Below are positions 1 through 5,569 of a stretch of DNA of 6,470 nt, in pieces (the first letter of the stretch is position 1; each line of letters opens with the position of its first letter). This DNA is from Clostridium sp. UBA6758 (GTDB lineage: Bacteria; Bacillota; Clostridia; Clostridiales; Clostridiaceae), in assembly GCA_002453475.1 (NCBI GenBank), contig DKGY01000053.1, forward strand, positions 37,753-44,222, written 5' to 3'. The notes beneath the pieces are model-generated. The model saw nothing but the letters and a program-made list of their open reading frames with translations. It ran no database searches and was not told the DNA's origin. Made by a program: the position numbers and the translations under genes.

Positions 1-461
1 ACAGAGTTGGAGCACTTATAATAATAGAACAGAAGACTGGTCTTGGAGATATTATAAACACGGGAACTAAAATAAATGGTGATGTATCTTCAGCGTTACT
101 AAAAAATATTTTTGTTGTAAATACTCCACTTCACGATGGTGCCACTATCATAAGGAATGATAAAGTTGTAGCATCAGGTTGCTTTTTACCACTTACCAAT
201 GATGATAAGTTAAATAAACAGTTAGGCACAAGGCACAGGGCTGGAATAGGCGTTACAGAGGTGGCAGATTGTATAACTATTATAGTTTCTGAAGAAACAG
301 GAGTAATTTCCTTAGCCATAAATGGAAGGTTACTTAGAAATTATGATAAGGATAAGCTAAGAAATGTGCTACTCAAAATAATGAAGAGTAGACAAAATAG
401 AAAAGAATCATTTAAAGAGAGGGTAAAGCTATGGATAAGCAAAAAAGACAAGACATCATAA
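1..461 (+). CDS. cdaA: Diadenylate cyclase CdaA, C-terminal part (5' end outside window)
   Basis: This enzyme joins two ATP molecules into the second messenger c-di-AMP, which in Firmicutes controls potassium and osmolyte balance and cell-wall homeostasis. The first complete codon is at 3, and 152 residues are readable up to the TAA at 459-461. The DAC domain signature is clear: LHDGA at fragment residues 43-47 (DGA at 135-143) and GTRHRAG at 75-81 (RHR at 231-239), followed by the conserved stretch with VSEETG and the INGRLLR segment. About 107 residues follow the DGA motif, which matches the C-terminal length of B. subtilis CdaA as I recall it. The missing part should be the N-terminal membrane segments and the start of the DAC domain, roughly 120-130 residues. 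The basic tail (KDKLRN to KKDKTS) overlaps the start of cdaR by 31 nt. The assignment as CdaA rather than DisA or CdaS rests on the cdaR neighbour and the tail length. Confidence 0.95.
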   Translation, partial: RVGALIIIEQKTGLGDIINTGTKINGDVSSALLKNIFVVNTPLHDGATIIRNDKVVASGCFLPLTNDDKLNKQLGTRHRAGIGVTEVADCITIIVSEETGVISLAINGRLLRNYDKDKLRNVLLKIMKSRQNRKESFKERVKLWISKKDKTS

Positions 462-1669
462 TAAGAATTTGTTGTGTAGTAGCAGCACTAGTATTGTGGA
501 TGTATATTCGTAGTAGCGAAGACCCTGTCACTACTAGTGTAATAAAATATGTGCCTGTAAAAATACTAAATGAAGATACTCTAGCAGATAGAGATTTAGT
601 ACTAATACCAAATCAAGATTTTTATATAAATTTGACAGTAAAGGCTCCAGCATCAACAATTAAGGATTTAAGGAATAAAGATTTTACTCTTGTAGCAGAC
701 CTTCAAGGTTATGCACTAACCCCAGGAGAAAATAAAGTTCAAGTTAAAGTAAAGGAATCAAGTCCTGGAGTTTCAGTTGTAAACTCTGATGGGCTTTTAA
801 TGGATGTAGATGTGGACACTTTAGCAGATAAACATGTAAATGTAACATCTCAAATTGTAGGAAAAGTAGCAGAAGGTTATTACAATGACGATTCTGTAAT
901 ATCACCTAATTCTGTAAAAATATCAGGCCCACAAAGATATTTAGATCAAGTAGTTGGAGCAGTAGCGCAAGTGGATATAACTAATGCAAGTACAGATATA
1001 GATAAAAGCTGTAAGGTTACTTTAGTAGATTCAGATGAAAAGGAAGTTACTGGACTATCTATATATCCAGAATATGTACAGGTGAAAGTTCATGTAAAAA
1101 AAGGTAAGTATTTAGGGGTAAAGGTACAGACTACTGGAACAGCAGCACCAGGAGTAACCATAGTAAGTATGGAAGCAGCACCAAAGAGTATAGAGGTAGC
1201 TGGTACAAGTGAAGTGATAGATAAAATTACAAGTATCAATACAGCGCCTATAGATATTAGTAAAATAACTGAAAGCACTACTATAGATTCAAATCTAGTA
1301 ATGCCAGAAGGTATACACAGTGTAAATAATGAACAAACTGTAAAAATAAAAATTACAGTGAAGAAATATAGTGAAAAAACTTTGAGTATACCAATAGACT
1401 ATACCAATTTAGGAGAAAAGCTTACGCTAGAAAACCCAACTCCAACACTTAAATTAATTATTACAGGAGAAGAGAGTGAATTAAGTAAAGTCAGTGGAGA
1501 TAACTTTAAGGCTATAGTGGATTTGAAAAGTTTAACAGAAGGTTCTCATGAGGTTAAGGTTCAATTATCAGGAGTACCAAATACAGTACAAGTTAAGAGT
1601 CAAACACCGGAAAGTGTAACTTTAACTATAAAAGCCAAAACAGAGGAGAAAGATAATAATGCCGGTTAG
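431..1669 (+). CDS. cdaR: CdaR, membrane-anchored YbbR-domain regulator of CdaA
   Basis: CdaR binds and modulates the membrane diadenylate cyclase CdaA; most of it lies outside the membrane. The protein is 412 residues. A short basic N-terminus (MDKQKRQD) is followed by one hydrophobic segment at about residues 9-26, then the RSSEDP turn typical of YbbR proteins. The remainder is beta-rich with about four YbbR-like repeats, roughly at 35-130, 131-222, 225-312 and 316-402. Repeat cues are the SPNSVKISGP (158-167), APKSIEVAGT (250-259) and TPTLKLIITG (337-346) strands. A polar tail (KTEEKDNNAG) closes it. The ATG at 431 is chosen because a GAGAGGG Shine-Dalgarno lies about 7 nt upstream and the next Met (residue 24) is already inside the membrane segment. 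It overlaps cdaA by 31 nt and the next gene by 11 nt, which suggests coupled translation. Confidence 0.93.
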   Translation: MDKQKRQDIIIRICCVVAALVLWMYIRSSEDPVTTSVIKYVPVKILNEDTLADRDLVLIPNQDFYINLTVKAPASTIKDLRNKDFTLVADLQGYALTPGENKVQVKVKESSPGVSVVNSDGLLMDVDVDTLADKHVNVTSQIVGKVAEGYYNDDSVISPNSVKISGPQRYLDQVVGAVAQVDITNASTDIDKSCKVTLVDSDEKEVTGLSIYPEYVQVKVHVKKGKYLGVKVQTTGTAAPGVTIVSMEAAPKSIEVAGTSEVIDKITSINTAPIDISKITESTTIDSNLVMPEGIHSVNNEQTVKIKITVKKYSEKTLSIPIDYTNLGEKLTLENPTPTLKLIITGEESELSKVSGDNFKAIVDLKSLTEGSHEVKVQLSGVPNTVQVKSQTPESVTLTIKAKTEEKDNNAG

Positions 1670-3260
1670 GATAAATAATTTAGTTTTAGGAATAAATGAA
1701 GATAGTTTAGCCACCTTAAAATCAAAGGTGGCTAATAAACTTAGAATAAAAGAAGGTGATTTTAAATCATTTAAAATTACTAAGGAATCCATAGATGCTA
1801 GAAAAAAATCAGATATAAAAATAAATTATGCTGTAGAGATAGAGTGTGATAATGAATCTAAAGTAATAGCTAGAGCAAATAGTAATGATGTTAGATTAGG
1901 TGTAGAGAATTATAAAGCTGATTTTGAAATTGGAACAAAGAAGTTAGAAAATAGACCTGTAGTAGTAGGAATGGGACCAGCAGGACTATTTGCAGGTCTT
2001 CTTTTAGCAGAAAAGGGATACCACCCTCTTATAATTGAGAGAGGTGAAGACGTAGACAGTAGAACTAGGACCATAGATGGTTTTTGGAATAATAGAATAC
2101 TCAATACAGAAAGTAATGTTCAGTTTGGAGAAGGGGGAGCTGGTACATTTTCAGATGGAAAGTTAACCACTAGAATTAAAGATCATAGATGTGGATATGT
2201 TCTAGAGAAACTTGTATTAGCAGGTGCCCCGGAAGAAATTACATATATGGGAAAGCCACACATAGGAACGGATATATTAAAAAATGTAGTCAAAAACATA
2301 AGAGAAAAAATCAAGGAATATGGTGGAGAAGTAAGATTTTCGTCTAAGCTTGAAGATATAGTAATAAAGAATGGGAAAATTTCTGAAATAGTAGTAGAAG
2401 GTGAACATATACCTTGTGATAATCTTATACTCGCTACAGGTCATAGTGCTAGAGATACTTATGAAATGCTATTTTCTAAAGGTGTTTCTATATCTCCAAA
2501 GCCTTTTGCTATAGGTTTTAGAATTGAACATTTACAGCATATGATAGATGAAAATCAATATGGAAAATATGCAACACATCCAAAACTTAGAGCGGCGGAT
2601 TATAAACTAACTTATACAAGTAATAAATTATCTAGATCAGTATATAGTTTTTGTATGTGTCCAGGTGGTCAGGTAGTAGCTTCAGCATCAGAAGAAAATA
2701 CCGTAGTAGTAAATGGGATGAGCAATTATAAGCGTGATGGTATAAATGCTAATTCAGCTTTAGTAGTATCAGTAGATCCTAGTGATTTTGAAGGAAATAC
2801 TACATTAGGTGGAATTGCTTTTCAAAGACGTTATGAAGCTCTAGCTTATGAAGTTGGAGGTAGAAATTATAATGCCCCAGTTCAGCTTGTAAAAGACTTT
2901 TTAAATGATAAAGTATCGAAGAGTTTTGGAAAGGTGAAACCAACATATACTCCTGGAACTGAATTTGTAGACTTAAAAAGGTGCGCACCCAATTTTGTTG
3001 TAGATGCTATAAAAGAGGCGTTACCTGTATTCGACAGAAAAATACCAGGATATGCTGGAGAAGATGCAATACTAACAGGTATGGAAACAAGAACTTCTGC
3101 TCCTGTGAAAATTAACAGAAATGACAATTACGAAAGCATTAACGTTATAGGATTATATCCAACGGGGGAAGGTGCTGGATATGCAGGGGGAATTGTGTCG
3201 GCAGCTGTAGATGGACTTAGGGTGGCTGAACAAATTATAACAGAATTTTCACCAAAATAA
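1659..3260 (+). CDS. FAD-dependent oxidoreductase (COG2509-type, uncharacterised dehydrogenase)
   Basis: A 533-residue predicted flavoprotein whose substrate is unknown. Residues 1-95 form a small N-terminal domain that does not look nucleotide-binding. A Rossmann dinucleotide-binding fold begins at 100 with VVVGMGPAGLFAG (101-113), and an acidic residue ends the second strand (IIERG, 125-129), as expected for FAD. Further conserved stretches are FGEGGAGTFSDGKL (156-169), LATGHSARD (258-266), FCMCPGGQVV (331-340), ETRTSAPV (476-483) and the C-terminal FAD-contact motif GEGAGYAGGI (503-512). The length of about 530 is normal for this family, often annotated as NAD(P)/FAD-dependent oxidoreductase. 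Cys332, Cys334 and Cys442 are visible, but no redox CxxC pair is. There is no signal peptide or membrane segment, so it is probably cytosolic. The start at 1659 has a GAGGAG ribosome site at 1643-1648 and overlaps the end of cdaR by 11 nt. The reaction cannot be deduced from the sequence. Confidence 0.9.
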   Translation: MPVRINNLVLGINEDSLATLKSKVANKLRIKEGDFKSFKITKESIDARKKSDIKINYAVEIECDNESKVIARANSNDVRLGVENYKADFEIGTKKLENRPVVVGMGPAGLFAGLLLAEKGYHPLIIERGEDVDSRTRTIDGFWNNRILNTESNVQFGEGGAGTFSDGKLTTRIKDHRCGYVLEKLVLAGAPEEITYMGKPHIGTDILKNVVKNIREKIKEYGGEVRFSSKLEDIVIKNGKISEIVVEGEHIPCDNLILATGHSARDTYEMLFSKGVSISPKPFAIGFRIEHLQHMIDENQYGKYATHPKLRAADYKLTYTSNKLSRSVYSFCMCPGGQVVASASEENTVVVNGMSNYKRDGINANSALVVSVDPSDFEGNTTLGGIAFQRRYEALAYEVGGRNYNAPVQLVKDFLNDKVSKSFGKVKPTYTPGTEFVDLKRCAPNFVVDAIKEALPVFDRKIPGYAGEDAILTGMETRTSAPVKINRNDNYESINVIGLYPTGEGAGYAGGIVSAAVDGLRVAEQIITEFSPK

Positions 3261-3273
3261 AACAAAGAGAAAC

Positions 3274-3302
3274 TTGATATTTATATGGTCAATTGTTAAT
3301 AT
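3274..3302 (+). promoter_or_regulatory. Possible distal promoter for the butyrate operon
   Basis: TTGATA (3274-3279, 5 of 6 to the sigma-A -35) is followed after 17 nt by TAATAT (3297-3302, 4 of 6). A better -10, TATAAT, sits at 3300-3305 but 20 nt from the -35. In this AT-rich DNA such matches arise often by chance. It also lies upstream of the candidate terminator, which makes it less convincing unless that hairpin acts as an attenuator. If used, the leader would include both inverted repeats described below. Confidence 0.2.
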
Positions 3303-3309
3303 AATATTT

Positions 3310-3343
3310 AAGAAGATTATTTTATCCATTCTTCTTTTCTTTA
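3310..3343 (+). terminator. Weak candidate intrinsic terminator after the oxidoreductase gene
   Basis: AAGAAGA (3310-3316) pairs with TCTTCTT (3330-3336) across a 13-nt loop, and the transcript continues into a U-rich run (TTCTTT). The position, about 50 nt after the oxidoreductase stop, fits the end of the cdaA operon. The stem is short and has only two G-C pairs, so termination would be inefficient and read-through into the kinase genes is possible. Confidence 0.35.
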
Positions 3344-3381
3344 ATGGGGATATGAATTTGCAGCAAGAAGTAAAGATAGGA

Positions 3382-3443
3382 TTTAGGATAAACAGATTTC
3401 TTAGAGCTTTTGCTCATTAGAGATTGTTATCCTTTAGGATAAA
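3382..3443 (+). repeat. Two direct copies of an 11-nt motif, TTTAGGATAAA
   Basis: TTTAGGATAAA occurs at 3382-3392 and again at 3433-3443, 51 nt apart. The complementary TTATCC sits at 3427-3432 and another TTTATCC at 3321-3327, so the same word recurs in both orientations in the gap. It may reflect alternative RNA pairing or half-sites for a DNA-binding protein. I do not recognise the word as a known operator. Confidence 0.5.
3385..3433 (+). repeat. Imperfect inverted repeat A, potential RNA stem-loop
   Basis: AGGATAA (3385-3391) pairs with TTATCCT (3427-3433). After a bulged A, CA pairs with TG; after a bulged G, ATTTCT (3396-3401) pairs with AGAGAT (3419-3424, one G-U pair). The tip is GAGC-TTTT-GCTC (3404-3415) beyond a 2x3 internal loop. 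That gives about 19 pairs in 49 nt. No U-run follows, so it is not a standard terminator. The 3' arm can also pair with AGGATAA at 3436-3442. Pairing was worked out by eye; function is unknown. Confidence 0.5.
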
Positions 3444-3499
3444 TTTTGCTAAGATTTAGAAAAATATAAATTTTATATACTTCTAAATCTATTGCAAAA
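3444..3499 (+). repeat. Long inverted repeat B upstream of the first butyrate kinase
   Basis: From outside to inside: TTTTGC (3444-3449) pairs with GCAAAA (3494-3499), AGATTTAGAA (3452-3461) with TTCTAAATCT (3481-3490), and ATATAAA (3464-3470) with TTTATAT (3472-3478) around a single central T. Small internal loops separate the blocks. This gives about 23 pairs in 56 nt, although the innermost pairs cannot all form in a real RNA loop. No U-run follows, so it could be a leader hairpin or a DNA operator. Its 3' arm covers the -35 box of the proximal promoter candidate. Confidence 0.55.
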
Positions 3500-3520
3500 A
3501 TGTATTAAAGCTAATATAAA
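3492..3520 (+). promoter_or_regulatory. Possible proximal sigma-A promoter for buk1-ptb-buk2
   Basis: TTGCAA (3492-3497, 4 of 6) and TATAAA (3515-3520, 5 of 6) are spaced by the ideal 17 nt. Transcription would start near 3527, leaving a leader of about 16 nt that still contains the GGAGG site. This is the best-spaced candidate in the gap, and its -35 lies within inverted repeat B, so a protein bound there could control it. The match is moderate and the region is very AT-rich. Confidence 0.35.
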
Positions 3521-3530
3521 TATTTCATGT

Positions 3531-3535
3531 GGAGG
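3531..3535 (+). promoter_or_regulatory. Ribosome binding site that sets the buk1 start
   Basis: GGAGG is followed by two adjacent ATG codons at 3540 and 3543. The spacing is 4 nt to the first and 7 nt to the second, so 3543 is preferred. An in-frame TTG at 3492 would give a longer protein, but it sits in inverted repeat B, has no Shine-Dalgarno, and adds residues not seen in butyrate kinases. Confidence 0.8.
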
Positions 3536-3542
3536 TATAATG

Positions 3543-4634
3543 ATGAGGGAAGATAAGCAAGTATTAGTGATTAATCCAGGATCAACATCTACGAAAATAG
3601 CTGTATTTTTGGGGAAGGAATGTATAGCCTCAGCTAGTTTATCTCACAGTGCAGAGGAAGTGAAGAAGTATTCTCATATATGTCAGCAAAAGGACATGAG
3701 AACAGAAGTCATATACAATTGGCTTAATGAAAACGATTATTCTCTTGAAAAATTTGCTGCTGTAGTTGGTAGAGGTGGACTTTTAAGACCTATGCCAGGG
3801 GGAACTTACAAGATAACTTATAAGATGCTAGACGACCTTATTGTAGGGTTTCAAGGACAACATGCTTCTAATTTAGGTGGAGTTATTGCCTTTGAAATTG
3901 CAGAAAGGGCCGGAATCCCATCTTATATAGTAGATCCTGTTGCTGTTGATGAAGTGGATGAAGTAACAAGAATATCTGGTATGGAGGATATATCTAGGCG
4001 TTCTCTTGTGCATGCTTTAAATATTAAAGCTGTAGTAAGAAAGGTATGTGCTGATAAAAACTTAGATTTTGAAAAAAGTAATTTTGTAGTAGCACATATA
4101 GGTGGAGGAATAACTGTATCACCAGTAAGAGGTGGTAGAATAATTGATTGTAATAATGCAAATGAAGATGGACCTTTTTCACCTGAAAGAACAGGAGGAC
4201 TTCCAGTTGGAGATTTAGTTAAGCTCGCATTTAGCAATAAATATACACTACAAGAATTAAAAAATAAAATCACAAGAGAAGGTGGATTAGTAGCCTATCT
4301 TGGAACTAATGATGGAAGAGAAGTTGATAGACGTATTGACGAAGGCGATAAAAATGCAGAATTAATATTGAGAGCTATGGCATATCAACTTAGTAAAGAA
4401 ATAGGTGGAATGGCTACTGCATTATTTGGTAAAATTGATGCTATAATTTTAACTGGTGGAATAGCGTATAATAAAAGAGTTACTAACTGGATTACTGAAG
4501 ATGTGAAATTTATTGCACCTGTAGAAATTGTGCCAGGTGAAAATGAAATGTTAGCTCTTGCAAAAGGAGCACTAAGAGTATTAAATGGTGAAGAAACACC
4601 AAAGATATATGACGATGAAGTAAAATTTGATTAA
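3543..4634 (+). CDS. buk: Butyrate kinase, upstream copy (Buk1)
   Basis: It transfers phosphate from butyryl-phosphate to ADP, giving butyrate and ATP in the last step of butyrate fermentation; branched acyl-phosphates are possible alternatives. The protein is 363 residues, close to the usual 355-360. ASKHA acetokinase-family motifs are in order: [13 protein letters not shown] (10-22, phosphate-binding), [10 protein letters not shown] (74-83), GQHASNLGG (105-113), YIVDPVAVDE (128-137), RRSLVHALN (152-160), VAHIGGGITV (183-192), [18 protein letters not shown] (210-227) and ILTGGIAYN (302-310). The VDP and GRGG motifs favour butyrate over acetate kinase. Compared with the downstream copy, the loop before GPFSPER is one residue shorter: NNANEDGPF (204-212) against [10 protein letters not shown]. 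By eye the two copies share roughly half their residues. All core motifs are present, so it is probably active. An 18-nt gap separates it from ptb. Confidence 0.93.
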   Translation: MREDKQVLVINPGSTSTKIAVFLGKECIASASLSHSAEEVKKYSHICQQKDMRTEVIYNWLNENDYSLEKFAAVVGRGGLLRPMPGGTYKITYKMLDDLIVGFQGQHASNLGGVIAFEIAERAGIPSYIVDPVAVDEVDEVTRISGMEDISRRSLVHALNIKAVVRKVCADKNLDFEKSNFVVAHIGGGITVSPVRGGRIIDCNNANEDGPFSPERTGGLPVGDLVKLAFSNKYTLQELKNKITREGGLVAYLGTNDGREVDRRIDEGDKNAELILRAMAYQLSKEIGGMATALFGKIDAIILTGGIAYNKRVTNWITEDVKFIAPVEIVPGENEMLALAKGALRVLNGEETPKIYDDEVKFD

Positions 4635-4639
4635 CATTT

Positions 4640-4645
4640 GGGGGG
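4640..4645 (+). promoter_or_regulatory. Unusual all-G ribosome binding site of ptb
   Basis: A run of six G, 7 nt before the ATG at 4653, takes the place of GGAGG. It can still pair with the CCUCC anti-Shine-Dalgarno through one G-U pair. It supports the start at 4653 rather than an in-frame TTG at 4638, which overlaps the G run itself. Confidence 0.75.
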
Positions 4646-4652
4646 AATCAAA

Positions 4653-5555
4653 ATGATTAAAACATTTGATGAGGTAATTTCTAAGGTTAAATCTCAATCA
4701 ATGAAGAAAGTGGCTGTAGCAGTAGCACAAGACGAACCAGTACTTGAAGCTATAAGAGATGCTAAAAAGAATGGTATTGCAGATGCTATCTTAGTTGGAG
4801 ACAAAGAAGAAATAATAAAAATTGCAGAAACAATTGGAATGAATGTAGATGAGTATGAAATTATAGATGAGAAAGATGTAAACAAAGCAGCTATAGAAAC
4901 TGTTAAACTTGTATCTTCAGGTAGAGCAGATATGATGATGAAGGGTTTAGTTGATACAGCTACATTCTTACGAGCAGTACTTAATAAAGAAGTAGGTCTT
5001 AGAACAGGAAAACAGATGTCACACATTGCAGTATTTGAAGTTCCTTGCTATGATAGATTATTATTCGTAACAGATGCAGCCTTTAATATGTATCCAGAGC
5101 TTAAAGAAAAGATAGATATAATAAAAAATGCAGTTCAAGTAGCTCATGCCCTTGAAAATGTCATTCCAAAGGTAGCACCAATTTGTGCAGTTGAAGTTGT
5201 AAACCCTAGTATGCCAGCTACACTAGATGCTGCAAACCTTTCCAAAATGAATGAGAGGGGTCAAATAAAGGGATGTATAATTGATGGACCACTAGCTCTT
5301 GACAATGCACTTTCAAAAGAAGCTGCAGCTCATAAGAAAATATCAGGTCCAGTGGCAGGAGAGGCAGATATACTATTAATGGCTAATATAGAAGCTGGAA
5401 ATGCAGTTTATAAATGCTTAACATATACTACAGAATCTAAAAATGGTGGATTATTAATGGGAGCAGCTGCACCAGTTATAGTTACATCAAGAGCAGATTC
5501 ACCAGAAACAAAAATGAATTCTATAGCCCTTGCATCATTAGTAGCAGGAAGATAA
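4653..5555 (+). CDS. ptb: Phosphate butyryltransferase (Ptb)
   Basis: It catalyses butyryl-CoA + phosphate to butyryl-phosphate + CoA, feeding the neighbouring kinases. The 300-residue length is normal for the family (about 300). Motifs of the phosphate acetyl/butyryltransferase fold are visible: [18 protein letters not shown] (93-110), [10 protein letters not shown] (122-131), [11 protein letters not shown] (138-148), [12 protein letters not shown] (179-190), [12 protein letters not shown] (209-220), [11 protein letters not shown] (232-242), the NIEAGN stretch (245-250) and the C-terminal SRADSPETK...SIALA (279-294). The SHIAVF and GPLALDNA patterns point to butyryl- rather than acetyltransferase, though substrate range (isobutyryl, valeryl) cannot be read from sequence. 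It ends with tandem stops TAATAA. It lies 18 nt after buk1 and 14 nt before the second kinase, in the same transcription unit. Confidence 0.95.
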   Translation: MIKTFDEVISKVKSQSMKKVAVAVAQDEPVLEAIRDAKKNGIADAILVGDKEEIIKIAETIGMNVDEYEIIDEKDVNKAAIETVKLVSSGRADMMMKGLVDTATFLRAVLNKEVGLRTGKQMSHIAVFEVPCYDRLLFVTDAAFNMYPELKEKIDIIKNAVQVAHALENVIPKVAPICAVEVVNPSMPATLDAANLSKMNERGQIKGCIIDGPLALDNALSKEAAAHKKISGPVAGEADILLMANIEAGNAVYKCLTYTTESKNGGLLMGAAAPVIVTSRADSPETKMNSIALASLVAGR

Positions 5556-5556
5556 T

Positions 5557-5563
5557 AAGGAGG
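5557..5563 (+). promoter_or_regulatory. Ribosome binding site of the second butyrate kinase
   Basis: AAGGAGG lies 6 nt before the ATG at 5570 and overlaps the second of the two ptb stop codons. It is a near-perfect Shine-Dalgarno, the strongest in the window, and suggests high translation of this copy. Confidence 0.85.
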
Positions 5564-5569
5564 AAGAAA

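Noticed and set aside
261..461. Separate small gene of 66 residues starting at an internal start codon
   Set aside because: The same frame is open to the left edge of the window and carries the DGA and RHR motifs, so this is the tail of cdaA.
3293..3310. Possible Rex redox-repressor site upstream of the butyrate operon
   Set aside because: TTGTTAA (3293-3299) matches one half-site, but the expected TTAACAA partner after 4 nt is absent (about 3 of 7 positions match). A half-site in AT-rich DNA is not enough.
3492..3542. TTG start extending the first butyrate kinase by 17 residues
   Set aside because: No Shine-Dalgarno precedes it, it lies in an inverted repeat, and the GGAGG at 3531 fits the ATG at 3543.
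3261..3542. Known riboswitch, T-box, small RNA gene, tRNA or CRISPR repeat in the gap
   Set aside because: I recognise no conserved core of these classes, no CCA-ended cloverleaf, and no regularly spaced repeats; only the inverted repeats listed are supportable.
3923..4273. 116-residue open frame on the - strand inside the first butyrate kinase
   Set aside because: It is antisense to a strongly conserved gene, has no ribosome site or recognisable protein features, and follows from the codon pattern of the + strand gene.
4638..4652. TTG start extending ptb by five residues
   Set aside because: The TTG overlaps the G-run that serves as the ribosome site; the ATG at 4653 has correct spacing and gives the usual 300-residue protein.
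4694..5026. 110-residue open frame on the - strand inside ptb
   Set aside because: Shadow of the ptb coding frame; no independent support. The smaller - strand frames in cdaA, cdaR and the oxidoreductase gene were dropped for the same reason.
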